A stretch of 64,000 bases of DNA from the NCBI GenBank assembly GCA_036268875.1, contig DATATI010000001.1:156163-220162 (forward strand), read 5' to 3'. This DNA comes from Polyangia bacterium (GTDB lineage Bacteria; Myxococcota_A; Polyangia; Fen-1088). This document shows, piece by piece, positions 17,622-26,359 of this stretch (the stretch's first letter is position 1; every line of letters starts with the position of its first letter). A model generated the notes under the pieces. That model did not search any database. It was not told the DNA's origin and saw nothing but the letters and a program-made list of their open reading frames with translations. Position numbers and translations under genes: made by a program.

Positions 17622-18875
17622 TCAGAAGTTCCGCGAGCGGGTCAAGAGCGTGTCGCGCGCCTTCTGCACCACCGTCACGCCGCCTTCGCTGACGGTGTGG
17701 CGAAGGGCATCGCGTGCCAGATCGTGCCCGATGTGATCGCCTTCGGACACGCGCACGTTCTTGTCGACGATGGCGCGCTGGATGCGGGCGCCGCGCCCGA
17801 CGTACACGTTGTCGAAGAGGATCGATTCCTTCACCTCGGCGCCGGCATCGACGAACACATTGCGCCCCAGCACCGAATCCTTGACGAAGCCGCCGGCGAT
17901 GATGCAGCCGCCCGAGATGATCGACTGCAGGGCGATGCCGCGCCGGTTCTCGTCGTCGAAGACCAGCTTGGCCGGGGGGTCGGGAAAGTTCGCGGTCTGG
18001 ATCGGCCAGTCCCAGTTGTACAGGTTCAAGCTGGGCACGACGTTCTTCAGATCCATGGTCGCCTCGTAATAGGCGTCGATGGTCCCGACGTCGCGCCAGT
18101 AGGCGTTCTCCACCTCGTCGGAGACGCCGCGGATGCGGTTCAGACCAAAGTTGTAGGCGAAGACGCGCCCGGTGCGGACCATCGTCGGCAGGATGTCGCG
18201 CCCGAAATCGTGGTGCGATTCGCGGCTGGCGTCGGCGCGCAGCTCTTCCACCAACAGCCCGGGCTCGAACACGTAATTGCCCATCGAGGCCAGGCAGTGT
18301 TCCGGATCGCCGGGGATGGTGATGGGATCGCGCTCGGGCTTCTCTTGAAAGCCGATGATGCGGCCTTCGTCGTCGACCTGCACGATGCCGAACTGCGAAG
18401 CCTCGTCCTTGGAGACAGGCAAGCAGGCGACGGTGGCGACGGCCCGCTTTTGAAAATGAAAGTCCGTCATCTGGCGGACGTTCATCTTGTAGACGTGGTC
18501 GGCGCCGAAGACCAGCACCGCGTCGGCCCGGTATTCTTCGATGAGGTGCACGTTCTGGAACACCGAATCGGCGGTGCCGCGGTACCAGCTTTCGCCCATG
18601 CGCATCTGCGCCGGCACCACGGTGACGAATGAATCGAAGCCGCCGCGGCCCCAGGTCCGCTGCACGTGCTCGGCCAGCGACTGCGATTTGTACTGGGTGA
18701 GAACATAGACGGAACGGATGCCCGAATTCGCCATGTTCGACAGAACGAAGTCGATGATGCGATAGCGGCCCCCGAAGGGCACCGCCGGCTTGGCGCGATC
18801 AAGGGTGAGGGGAAAAAGGCGAGAGCCTTTGCCACCCGCCATGATGAGCACGATGAATCGTTGCTGTCCGTCCAT
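17622..18875 (-). CDS. glgC: Glucose-1-phosphate adenylyltransferase
   Basis: Makes ADP-glucose from glucose-1-phosphate and ATP, the first committed step of bacterial glycogen synthesis. The protein of 417 residues has normal family length. The nucleotide-binding signature MAGGKGSRLFPLTLDRAKP and FGGRYRIIDFVLSN follow immediately after the start. EKPERDP and the glucose-1-phosphate region are present in the middle, and the C-terminal left-handed beta-helix (ISGGCIIAGGFVKDSVLG, then NVYVGRGARI) is complete. A TATACT hexamer lies 12 bases before the ATG with no ribosome binding site. It is divergent from glycogen phosphorylase. Confidence 0.96.
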   Translation of the reverse strand: MDGQQRFIVLIMAGGKGSRLFPLTLDRAKPAVPFGGRYRIIDFVLSNMANSGIRSVYVLTQYKSQSLAEHVQRTWGRGGFDSFVTVVPAQMRMGESWYRGTADSVFQNVHLIEEYRADAVLVFGADHVYKMNVRQMTDFHFQKRAVATVACLPVSKDEASQFGIVQVDDEGRIIGFQEKPERDPITIPGDPEHCLASMGNYVFEPGLLVEELRADASRESHHDFGRDILPTMVRTGRVFAYNFGLNRIRGVSDEVENAYWRDVGTIDAYYEATMDLKNVVPSLNLYNWDWPIQTANFPDPPAKLVFDDENRRGIALQSIISGGCIIAGGFVKDSVLGRNVFVDAGAEVKESILFDNVYVGRGARIQRAIVDKNVRVSEGDHIGHDLARDALRHTVSEGGVTVVQKARDTLLTRSRNF

Positions 18876-18887
18876 TTGCGGCGCCAG

Positions 18888-18893
18888 AGTATA
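18888..18893 (-). promoter_or_regulatory. Candidate -10 element of glgC
   Basis: TATACT on the minus strand, 12 bases before the glgC ATG. No good -35 hexamer is seen at 17 bases. If used, the transcript would start about five bases before the ATG and be nearly leaderless, in keeping with the absence of a ribosome binding site. Confidence 0.4.
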
Positions 18894-18938
18894 CAGATGT
18901 TCCTACGTTTTTCCGCTCGGTCGCCGTCGACAAGCAGC

Positions 18939-18944
18939 TATAGT
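18939..18944 (+). promoter_or_regulatory. Candidate -10 element of glycogen phosphorylase gene
   Basis: TATAGT, 8 bases before the ATG at 18953, with no Shine-Dalgarno sequence between them. A -35 match is weak. It faces the glgC candidate promoter in the same 77-base divergent spacer, so synthesis and breakdown genes could share control. Confidence 0.4.
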
Positions 18945-18952
18945 GTCGCGCC

Positions 18953-21097
18953 ATGACCTCCGGGGAGAAGCTGAAGGGTCAGCTAACAGAGCTGTCGCGC
19001 AATCTTTGGTGGGCGTGGAATCCACAGATCATCAAGCTGTTCCGCGATCTGGAACCGGAGGTCTTCCGCACGTCGAATCACAGCCCGATCGCCGTGCTGT
19101 CCGGGTTTGCCCCCGAACGATTCGAGACCTTGGCCCGCGACGCGTCCTTGCGGGCGCGCGTGGACAGCGCCCACCGCGAGCTGCGCGATTACCTGGGCGC
19201 CACCCGCACCTGGGCGTCGATGAACGCGGGTCCCTTGCGCGTGCGGCCGGTGGCTTATCTTTCGGCCGAGTTCGGCATTCACGAATCGCTGCCCATCTAC
19301 AGCGGCGGCCTGGGCGTGCTGGCCGGCGATCACCTGAAGAGCGCGTCGGACCTGGGCCTGCCGCTGGTGGCAGTCGGACTTTTTTATCGCGAGTCGTATT
19401 TTCGCCAGCGCCTGGATCGTGAGGGCCAGCAGCACGCCGAGTACATCCGCTCGCCCGCTGAGCTCCTGCCGGCCGTACCGGCGCGCACGCCCGGCGGCGA
19501 GCCGATCATCGTCGAGGTCCCGCTGTCGGCACGCGAGACGTTGCGGGCGCAGGTGTGGGAAATTCACGTCGGCCGCAACCGCCTGCTGCTGCTGGACACC
19601 GACATGGACGGCAACACCGACGAGAACCGCCAGCTGGCGGCGCGGCTTTACTTCGGCGATCAGCGGGTGCGCATCCGGCAAGAGCTGCTGCTGGGCGTGG
19701 GCGGCATCCGCGCCCTGCGCGCCGCCGGCATCCAGTGGGGCGGCCTGCACTTGAACGAAGGCCACAGCGCCTTCGCCACCCTCGAGTACGCCCGGCTGCG
19801 CATGGAAGTGACCGGCGCCGATTTTCGCACCTGCGCCCAGGACGTTGCCCAGAGCACCGTCTTCACCACGCACACCCCGGTCGACGCCGGTCATGACCGC
19901 TTCCCGCCCGAGCTGGTTGACGATCACCTGGAGCCGCTGCGCCGCTCGCTGGGCCTGTCCCAACAAGAATTCCTGGGCCTTGGCCGCATCCGCCCCGAGG
20001 ACCACCGCGAGGCGCTGTGCATGACCGTGCTGGCGTTCAAGATGTCGCGCTATGCGAACGGCGTGTCGGCCCTGCACGGGCGCATCACCCGCAAGTCGTG
20101 GCAGGTGCTGTGGCCGCATCGCCGCGAGGACGAAGTTCCGGTCGGGCACATCACCAACGGCGTTCACGTGCGGACCTGGCTGGCGCCGGCGATGCAAGAT
20201 CTCTACACGCGCCACATCGGCAACGACTGGCGCAATCACCTCAGCGATCCGGCGATGTGGGCGCGCATCGACAGCGTACACGACGCCGAGCTGTGGGAGA
20301 CCCACCGCGTGCTGAAGGCGGCGCTGGTTCATTTCGTTCGCCGCAAGGTCACCGAGCAGCGCCAGCGCGCGGGCTTCCCCGCCGACGTGGTGGCCGCCGC
20401 CGGCACCGCGCTGGATCCGGAAGCGCTGACCATCGGCTTCGCCCGCCGGTTCGCCACCTACAAACGCGCGAATCTGATCTTCTCCGACTTCGAACGCATC
20501 AAGAAGCTGCTGACCGACAGCAAGCGGCCGGTGCAGCTGGTCTTCTCGGGCAAGGCGCACCCGGCGGATCGGCCCGGGCAAGATGTGCTGCGCCAGGTGC
20601 ACGAAGCCACGTTCACGCCGGAGCTGCGTGAGCGGGTGATCTTCATCGAAGATTACGACATCAACGTCGGCCGCCACCTGGTTCAAGGCGTTGACGTGTG
20701 GCTGAACAACCCGCGCCGCCCGCAAGAGGCCAGCGGCACCAGCGGACAGAAGGTGCTGCTGAACGGCGGGTTGAACTTCTCGGTGCTGGATGGCTGGTGG
20801 GCCGAGGCCTACGACGGCCTCAACGGCTTCGCCATTGGCGACGGCATCACCCACGTCTCGGTCGACGAACAAGATCGGCGCGACGCCCAGTCGCTGTACG
20901 AGACGCTGGAGAAAGAGGTCATCCCGCTTTACTACGACCGCGACGACCAGGGCGTCCCGCGCGGCTGGGTCGAACGGATGAAGCGCACCATCCGTACGCT
21001 GGGCTGGCGCTTCAACACCGACCGCATGGTCATCGACTACGCCAATCGCTGCTACCTCCCCGCCGCCGGCGCGGAGAGCTGCGCGATGCCCCGCTAG
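18953..21097 (+). CDS. glgP: Alpha-glucan (glycogen) phosphorylase, GT35
   Basis: Releases glucose-1-phosphate from alpha-1,4-glucan. The 714-residue protein belongs to the bacterial alpha-glucan phosphorylase subfamily with an N-terminal DUF3417 segment (LSRNLWWAWNPQIIKLFRDL). Further signatures are YLSAEFGIHESLPIYSGGLG, HLNEGHSAFATLEYARL and TTHTPVDAGHDRF. The pyridoxal phosphate lysine is Lys600 in SGTSGQKVLLNGGLNFSVLD; the family more often has Met before this Lys. It is shorter than the roughly 850 residues common in this subfamily but all core motifs are present. It is divergent from glgC. Confidence 0.93.
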   Translation: MTSGEKLKGQLTELSRNLWWAWNPQIIKLFRDLEPEVFRTSNHSPIAVLSGFAPERFETLARDASLRARVDSAHRELRDYLGATRTWASMNAGPLRVRPVAYLSAEFGIHESLPIYSGGLGVLAGDHLKSASDLGLPLVAVGLFYRESYFRQRLDREGQQHAEYIRSPAELLPAVPARTPGGEPIIVEVPLSARETLRAQVWEIHVGRNRLLLLDTDMDGNTDENRQLAARLYFGDQRVRIRQELLLGVGGIRALRAAGIQWGGLHLNEGHSAFATLEYARLRMEVTGADFRTCAQDVAQSTVFTTHTPVDAGHDRFPPELVDDHLEPLRRSLGLSQQEFLGLGRIRPEDHREALCMTVLAFKMSRYANGVSALHGRITRKSWQVLWPHRREDEVPVGHITNGVHVRTWLAPAMQDLYTRHIGNDWRNHLSDPAMWARIDSVHDAELWETHRVLKAALVHFVRRKVTEQRQRAGFPADVVAAAGTALDPEALTIGFARRFATYKRANLIFSDFERIKKLLTDSKRPVQLVFSGKAHPADRPGQDVLRQVHEATFTPELRERVIFIEDYDINVGRHLVQGVDVWLNNPRRPQEASGTSGQKVLLNGGLNFSVLDGWWAEAYDGLNGFAIGDGITHVSVDEQDRRDAQSLYETLEKEVIPLYYDRDDQGVPRGWVERMKRTIRTLGWRFNTDRMVIDYANRCYLPAAGAESCAMPR

Positions 21098-21126
21098 GCG
21101 CTCATCGCTCGCTCCGCTCGCTACGT

Positions 21127-21145
21127 GGGAGGGCTGGGCCCTCCC
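21127..21145. repeat. Perfect hairpin after glgP
   Basis: GGGAGGGC, three-base spacer, GCCCTCCC. The 8-bp stem could act as an intrinsic terminator or mRNA 3' end stabiliser for the glycogen phosphorylase transcript; there is no U-tract after it. Confidence 0.5.
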
Positions 21146-21185
21146 GCTCCTCCCACGAGCCCACCCGTGCTCCGCAAGGTGAGCC

Positions 21186-21204
21186 GGCCGGGCAAAGCCC
21201 GGCC
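21186..21204. repeat. Second perfect hairpin after glgP
   Basis: GGCCGGGC AAA GCCCGGCC, an 8-bp stem with 3-base loop, 40 bases downstream of the first hairpin. No T-run follows. The pair may form a termination/processing region, or belong to a dispersed palindromic repeat family; the rest of the 278-base spacer shows no gene. Confidence 0.5.
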
Positions 21205-21375
21205 TCCTGGCGGAAATAGCGGCGTTTTTCGAAGCAGATACGGACGCGCGTCAGATTGGCGGCGCGTCAGTGGCGTTTGGCGCGTCGGGCTTCTGACGCG
21301 AAAAATTGCGGTTTTTCTCGGTGAAGATGCGCGCATCGGCTTAAAGCTGCGGGGGCGCGCGCCGATGTCCCGATC

Positions 21376-21984
21376 ATGGTCGGGCGCCGGTTTCTCACGG
21401 AAGGCTTGCGAGTAGTCACGCTGCTGACGGGGCTGGCAGCGGCGCTGTCGCCCTCCGACGTGGCGGCGCAGCTCCCGATGGCGGGCAGCGATCCGGATGT
21501 CGCGCCGCTTCCGCTGGAGGGCGACGGCGATCGCGCGTTCGATCCGCGCCTGCTGACGGCGAACGAGATGATGTCGCTGTCGATCAAGTATTCCTTCGAC
21601 ATCGAAAACTCTGTGGCGAAGGTCGAGACGATACGCAAGAACGCCTCGCTGGAACGCGATGGCATCAAGGTGGCCTGCCTGGATCGGCTGCTGCCGGAGA
21701 TGCGGATGATTCGCGACACGCTGGGCGATCGCTTTCGCTCGATCGCTCACCGCACCGACGAATTCCTGGCCCGCGCCGACTTCCTGGTGATCTCGCCGGG
21801 CTGGCAGCGCGTGCGCGAGCTGCGCGCCGAATCGGAAGCGTGCATCGGCGAAGCGCTGGATTCGTCCAGCGTCAGCTCGAACGCCAACGAGATTCCGTCC
21901 GGGCCCGTCAACGAAGGGATCACCGATCCGCCGGTTCGCCCGGTGATCGTCGATCGCCCGGCGGAGGCCAGCGTCTACCGCTGA
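21376..21984 (+). CDS. Exported protein of unknown function
   Basis: A protein of 202 residues with a signal-peptide-like N-terminus (LRVVTLLTGLAAALSPSDVAAQ). The middle (about 58-160) is helical and charged, with MMSLSIKYSFDIENSVAKVE and a single Cys pair region (VACLDRLLPEM, SEACIGEAL). I do not recognise a family. It precedes the LanB-type gene by 83 bases on the same strand, but nothing in it looks like a RiPP precursor: it is too long, has only two Cys, and has no leader/core layout. Confidence 0.6.
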   Translation: MVGRRFLTEGLRVVTLLTGLAAALSPSDVAAQLPMAGSDPDVAPLPLEGDGDRAFDPRLLTANEMMSLSIKYSFDIENSVAKVETIRKNASLERDGIKVACLDRLLPEMRMIRDTLGDRFRSIAHRTDEFLARADFLVISPGWQRVRELRAESEACIGEALDSSSVSSNANEIPSGPVNEGITDPPVRPVIVDRPAEASVYR

Positions 21985-22053
21985 TCCGACGCGGTCGACG
22001 CCGGTACGTCGCGATGGCGTTCGGCACCGAGTGATCGCCGGGGCCGCTTCGGC

Positions 22054-22059
22054 TAGGCT
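22054..22059 (+). promoter_or_regulatory. Candidate -10 element of the LanB gene
   Basis: TAGGCT, 8 bases before the GTG at 22068, where no ribosome binding site is visible. The match is weak and only of interest because the same layout recurs at other starts in the window. Confidence 0.25.
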
Positions 22060-22067
22060 GCGACGCC

Positions 22068-25064
22068 GTGCCGTATCGCCCTTGCGCTGACTTCGTGCTG
22101 CGTGCGCCGCTGTTGCCGGTGACCGCCGCAGCCGACGCCACCCGGCGCTTGTGCGCGCACCCGCTGGGCGAGCTGGCCATCGCGCTCGGCAGCCCCGCTC
22201 TGGCTGCGCGCCTTGGCACCCCGGCGGCGGCACGCGCCCTCGATCGCTATGCCCGCCGAGCGGCGTTTCGCTGCACACCGCACGGACTTTGGTCGGGCGT
22301 GATGATGGGGCGCATGGCCGCCGCCACGCGCGTCACCACCGGCCGACTGCCCCGCGCGCACCTGACGCTGTCCTGGGGATCAGCGGCGGCGCTGGCCCGC
22401 GCGCTGCTGGAGGATACCGCTCACCGCCAGGGCGTGCGGCTGCGCCAGTCGCCGTCGCTGGTGCGCGACGGCGACAGCGTTCGGTGGCTGGCCATGGGCG
22501 ACGGCGGCGCGGAGGATCGCCAGGCCGTCTGCGACCCCAGATTGGCGCGGCTTTTGGACACCACCAGCGATTGGGCGCCGTGGGCGACGGTGCGCGCGGT
22601 GGTCAATGGCGACGACAGCGACGGAGCCGACGCGGACACCGACGACTTCTTGTTGTTGCTGCTCGACGACGGTTTGCTGCTGGACGATCTGACGCCGCCG
22701 CTGCTGGGACCGCCGCCGCTCGACTGGCTGCGCGAGCGGTTGTCGACGATCGATTCGGCGGATGAGATCGCCCAAGCGCTGGCAGTGCTTGAAACGCAGC
22801 TGCGCGCCAGCGACGCGCCCGCCGCTGAAACAACCCGACGGGGGTGCCCGGGCGCAGCCGGCGTTGATTCACCTTTGCGTTCATCCCTTCACGCGGTGCT
22901 GGTTCATCAGCCTTCGCGGCCGCCGACGCTGGCACGCGCCGCGGTCGAGCGGGCCGCCGCACTGGCGCCACTTCTTTTTCGCTTGCAAGAAGCCCTGGCT
23001 GCGCCGGCCAGCGAACGCCTGGCCCAAAACGACGTCGCCGAGGCGCTGAGCAGCGTGGTCGAAAGCTTCGGCGCCGGGGCGCTGGACGCGAGCGCCCTGG
23101 CCCGCGGCGACTATGGCGTGTCGTTCGGCGATGACGCCGACAGCGACGGCGCGCCGGCCGATGTCGAGCCACCGCGGCCGTTGCTGACATTTCTGCTGGA
23201 CGCCATCGTGCCGGCGCTGGCATCTCGACGCGCCACCGTCGAGTTATCTTCGCGCGAGTTAGCCGCCGTGCTGGGCGACGAAGGCCCCGCGCCACCACCA
23301 ACCGCCGAGCTGTTCTTGAGCCCGTGCCGCGTGCCGCGCGGCGCGCATCCGGGGACCGGCTGGCTGCTGGGGCTGCACGCGCCCGCCGGCGCCAGCTGGG
23401 GACGCTTCGCGCACGCGCTGGCACCGGCGTTGCCCGCGGCGCTGCGCGCGCTCGACGCCGCCGAGCGCACGGCGTTTCCCGATCAGCAAACCCTGGACGT
23501 GGCGTTCGCTCCGTCGCCAGCGCTGGCCGATCTGTGCGCGCACTCGCCGGTGCGCGACTGCGCCCTCGCCCTGACCAGCTGGCCAGCGGCGCCGACCGCC
23601 GCGATAACACCGGCGGGACTGGCTTTGTGCGCCGATCCAGCGGCGGCGGTTCCCCTGTCGCTGCGCCAGCGCGAATCGCGCACGACGGTGGTGCCGGCGC
23701 CGCTCGGCCGGGTGCGATCGACCACTGCACCGGCCGGCCTTTGGCGGCTCCTGGTCGGATGGAGTTTGTTCCGACAGCACGCGCCCTGGGCGCTGGCCCT
23801 GGGTCCGCTGGCCGATCTGGCGCGGCTGCCGCGCATCTGCCTGGACGGCTTCGTGATCAACCCGGCCAGCTGGCGGGTACCGGCGGCGGTCGCTGACGGG
23901 ACAGGTTCAGCGGCGCGGCGCGCGCTTGGCCGTTGGCGACGCCAGGCCGGCCTTCCCCGCGTGGTCCAGGTCGGCGCCGAGGACGAGCTGCTGCCGGTCG
24001 ATCTGACCCGTGCGACCGCCGCCGACGATCTGCGCGGCACCGATCGGGTCTGGGAGATCTGGCCGCCGCTCGACGCGGTCGTTGACGACGACGGCCGGCG
24101 CATCGAGGCGGTGATCGCCCTCGCCGATCAGCCGGACAGCGACGACGAACGCCGCGCGCGCGCGGCCGACGCGCGCCTTGCCCGCGCGATGGGCGAGGTG
24201 CCGCCACCACGGCAGCGACCGGCGGCGGACGGATGGATCACGTTCAAGTTGTTCGGCGTGCCGGCGCACCAGGACCGCCTGCTCGGCGCTGCCGTGGCGC
24301 CCGCCGTCGCCGCGGCGCTGGCCGCCGCCGAGATCGACGCCTGGTTTTTCCTGCGCTACCGCGAGACGCCCGGACCGCGGCCCCACCTGCGCGTGCGCGT
24401 CCACGCCGCACCGGCCGGTCAAGCGCGTTTCGCTGCGCGCCTTGAATCGGCGCTTGGTCCGCTGCGTGACGACGGTGCGCTGGTCGCCGTCGAGACCGCA
24501 CCCTATTTCCCCGAAGGCGCGCGTCTTGGTGACGCGAACGCGGTGACCGCCGCCCACCAGATCTATCAATCGGACAGCGAGCTCGTGACCACGCTGCTGG
24601 AAGGTCTCGCCGACCAGCACGATGACCAGCACAGCGATCAGCACGGCGAGCACGACCTGCTGGCAGACTTGATCCGCAGCTTCGATGCGCTGGCCGCCGG
24701 CTGCGGTCTGGACGCCAGCGCCCGCTGGAGGCTGGCCATCGATCGCCGCCGCGCCGTGGCCGCCACCATCACCACCACGCGTGCCGAGGTCGACGCTGAA
24801 TTTCGCCTTCGCTCACGCGGCCTGCGCGCCGTCCTCGCCGCCGACGACGCGGACGCCTCGGCCGGCGCAAGCACGCCATTCGCCCTCCACCGGCGCCGCA
24901 TCGCCGACGCCGTGTCGCCGCTGTCGCTCGACGCCCGTGGGGCGCTGCTGCCGACGTTGCTTCACCTGGCCGCCGTCCGCCTGCTTGGCCCCGACCGCCA
25001 CGCCGAAGCGCGCGCCATCATCTTTTGGGAACGCACGCGCGAAGGCCTGGCCCGCGCCCGCTGA
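22068..25064 (+). CDS. LanB-type dehydratase with thiopeptide-type C-terminal domain (orphan)
   Basis: A protein of 998 residues with both halves of a tRNA-dependent RiPP dehydratase. Residues 1-650 match the glutamylation domain: YRPCADFVLRAPLLP at the N-terminus and RRAAFRCTPHGLWSGVMMG, with the Arg and Thr that line the active site. From about 720 the elimination (SpaB C-terminal) domain follows: WITFKLFGVPAHQDRLL, FFLRYRETPGPRPHLRVRVH, YFPEGARLGDANAV. Such enzymes convert Ser/Thr of a precursor to dehydro residues, or add amino acids from tRNA in PEARL-type relatives. No precursor, cyclase, protease or transporter gene was found beside it. Acidic Asp-rich inserts lie around residues 180-205. 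Confidence 0.85.
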   Translation: MPYRPCADFVLRAPLLPVTAAADATRRLCAHPLGELAIALGSPALAARLGTPAAARALDRYARRAAFRCTPHGLWSGVMMGRMAAATRVTTGRLPRAHLTLSWGSAAALARALLEDTAHRQGVRLRQSPSLVRDGDSVRWLAMGDGGAEDRQAVCDPRLARLLDTTSDWAPWATVRAVVNGDDSDGADADTDDFLLLLLDDGLLLDDLTPPLLGPPPLDWLRERLSTIDSADEIAQALAVLETQLRASDAPAAETTRRGCPGAAGVDSPLRSSLHAVLVHQPSRPPTLARAAVERAAALAPLLFRLQEALAAPASERLAQNDVAEALSSVVESFGAGALDASALARGDYGVSFGDDADSDGAPADVEPPRPLLTFLLDAIVPALASRRATVELSSRELAAVLGDEGPAPPPTAELFLSPCRVPRGAHPGTGWLLGLHAPAGASWGRFAHALAPALPAALRALDAAERTAFPDQQTLDVAFAPSPALADLCAHSPVRDCALALTSWPAAPTAAITPAGLALCADPAAAVPLSLRQRESRTTVVPAPLGRVRSTTAPAGLWRLLVGWSLFRQHAPWALALGPLADLARLPRICLDGFVINPASWRVPAAVADGTGSAARRALGRWRRQAGLPRVVQVGAEDELLPVDLTRATAADDLRGTDRVWEIWPPLDAVVDDDGRRIEAVIALADQPDSDDERRARAADARLARAMGEVPPPRQRPAADGWITFKLFGVPAHQDRLLGAAVAPAVAAALAAAEIDAWFFLRYRETPGPRPHLRVRVHAAPAGQARFAARLESALGPLRDDGALVAVETAPYFPEGARLGDANAVTAAHQIYQSDSELVTTLLEGLADQHDDQHSDQHGEHDLLADLIRSFDALAAGCGLDASARWRLAIDRRRAVAATITTTRAEVDAEFRLRSRGLRAVLAADDADASAGASTPFALHRRRIADAVSPLSLDARGALLPTLLHLAAVRLLGPDRHAEARAIIFWERTREGLARAR

Positions 25065-25072
25065 CGAATGGC

Positions 25073-26155
25073 TCAACCGGCCGGGCAGAACGTGATGTTC
25101 AGCTGCGTACCGCCGGTGCAGCTGTGGAATCCGCTCTCGTTGGTCTTGCCGTAGTCGTCGTAGGGAAACGCATAGATGCCGGGACAGACGCCGTGCACCC
25201 ATTTGGCGTACGTGTTGAACGGTTCGTTCTTGTAGTAAAGCGAGATGTCGCCGTTGTCCGGATCCTCCAGCATTCCCCGGTTGAGGGCCGCGCACCACTT
25301 CGGGCTTTGGCTGAAGAACGCGCCCGAACAGCCAAACACCTGCGGCGTGGTCGAACCGGCGGCGCCGGCGCACAGTGGGTATTTCTGCGCGTCCTGCGCG
25401 CACTGGGCGATCTTGGGGTCGACCATGTGGCAATAGGCGTTGGCCTGATTGGTGGGATCGGCGCAGAAGTTCCCTGCCGAAAGACACCGCTTGCCGGACA
25501 GCAATCCGTCGGGGCAACCGGCCAGCACCTGTGATTCGGGGACATAACAGCCGACCTGTTTGCAGTCGTCGCCGGTGCCGAAGGCCAGCATCTCCATCGG
25601 CAGCGCCAGCCAGTCGACGTACGTGATGTTGTAGTTGATGACCTTCTTGAGCTCGCCCAGATCAAGCTTCTTCTCCAGCGTCATCTCGACCTTGTCGGCA
25701 AGATCTTTGAGCGGCGCGTCCAGGTACGCCGTCACGCGCGCCGATGGCCAGGCCTCGGGCGCCACGTAATCCTGGGTGGCGCCGGTCTTCAGCTGAACGG
25801 CGTCGGGCATCAACACGGCGCCGGTTCCCTCGCCGTGGATCCACAGATCGAACGGACAGCCGTTGGCCACGTGGATCAGGATTCCGGGCGCGTCCGTTGG
25901 ACGATCGACCATGTAGACGTCCATCGCATCCTGACCCGCGACGGTGACGTCCACCGGTGCGGTGTCGCCCTCCCCCTCGTCGATGCTGGCCTGATCGCGC
26001 CCGCCGTCGCTGCCGCCCTCGCCGGTCGGCGCGCCGCCACCGCCGCCGCCGGTCGCACCGGCGTCCTTGCTGGGACCGATGCTGCCACCGCTGCCGCATC
26101 CGACCAGGCAAATCCACAGGCTGAACGTGGGCCAATTTCTTAACTTCGGGGCCAT
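25073..26155 (-). CDS. Thaumatin-like domain lipoprotein
   Basis: The frame continues upstream but I start at ATG 26155, which gives a lipoprotein leader (WPTFSLWICLVGC, Cys20) in a 360-residue protein. A Gly/Asp linker covers residues 21-85. The rest reads as a thaumatin-like fold: ILIHVANGCPFDLWIHGEG, NITYVDWLALPMEM, then a Cys-rich half ending CPGIYAFPYDDYGKTN and LNITFCPAG, the typical C-terminal signature. Relatives in plants and bacteria bind or cleave beta-1,3-glucan; activity here is not shown. It would sit on the outer surface or in the periplasm. It converges on the LanB gene with a gap of 8 bases. Confidence 0.82.
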   Translation of the reverse strand: MAPKLRNWPTFSLWICLVGCGSGGSIGPSKDAGATGGGGGGAPTGEGGSDGGRDQASIDEGEGDTAPVDVTVAGQDAMDVYMVDRPTDAPGILIHVANGCPFDLWIHGEGTGAVLMPDAVQLKTGATQDYVAPEAWPSARVTAYLDAPLKDLADKVEMTLEKKLDLGELKKVINYNITYVDWLALPMEMLAFGTGDDCKQVGCYVPESQVLAGCPDGLLSGKRCLSAGNFCADPTNQANAYCHMVDPKIAQCAQDAQKYPLCAGAAGSTTPQVFGCSGAFFSQSPKWCAALNRGMLEDPDNGDISLYYKNEPFNTYAKWVHGVCPGIYAFPYDDYGKTNESGFHSCTGGTQLNITFCPAG

Positions 26156-26329
26156 GTGCGCCGCCATCATACTGCAGCGAAAGGGTTCGACGGTTCCCGG
26201 GTTTGGGCGCTGCGCGCCGCCGACGGCCCCTCCGTCGATCGGACGCTGACCCGCGCGGCTGAAAGCCACCGCGGTTTCGCCGCGCCAGGCTGGACGTTGA
26301 TTGTGATTCCGCTCTTTTCAGGGAAGAAT

Positions 26330-26348
26330 GGGGGCTTGTTTTGCCCCC
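26330..26348 (+). repeat. Hairpin just upstream of the ECF sigma gene
   Basis: GGGGGC, 7-base T-rich loop, GCCCCC, ending 11 bases before the GTG of the sigma factor gene. It may influence translation of the sigma factor or mark an operator; no evidence separates these. Confidence 0.4.
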
Positions 26349-26359
26349 TATGACGTGAA

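Noticed and set aside
18983..20872. Minus-strand open frame opposite the glycogen phosphorylase gene
   Set aside because: Antisense shadow; the phosphorylase reads through with all motifs.
21376..21984. The exported protein upstream of LanB as a RiPP precursor
   Set aside because: It has 202 residues, a Sec-like signal peptide, only two Cys and no Ser/Thr/Cys-rich C-terminal core.
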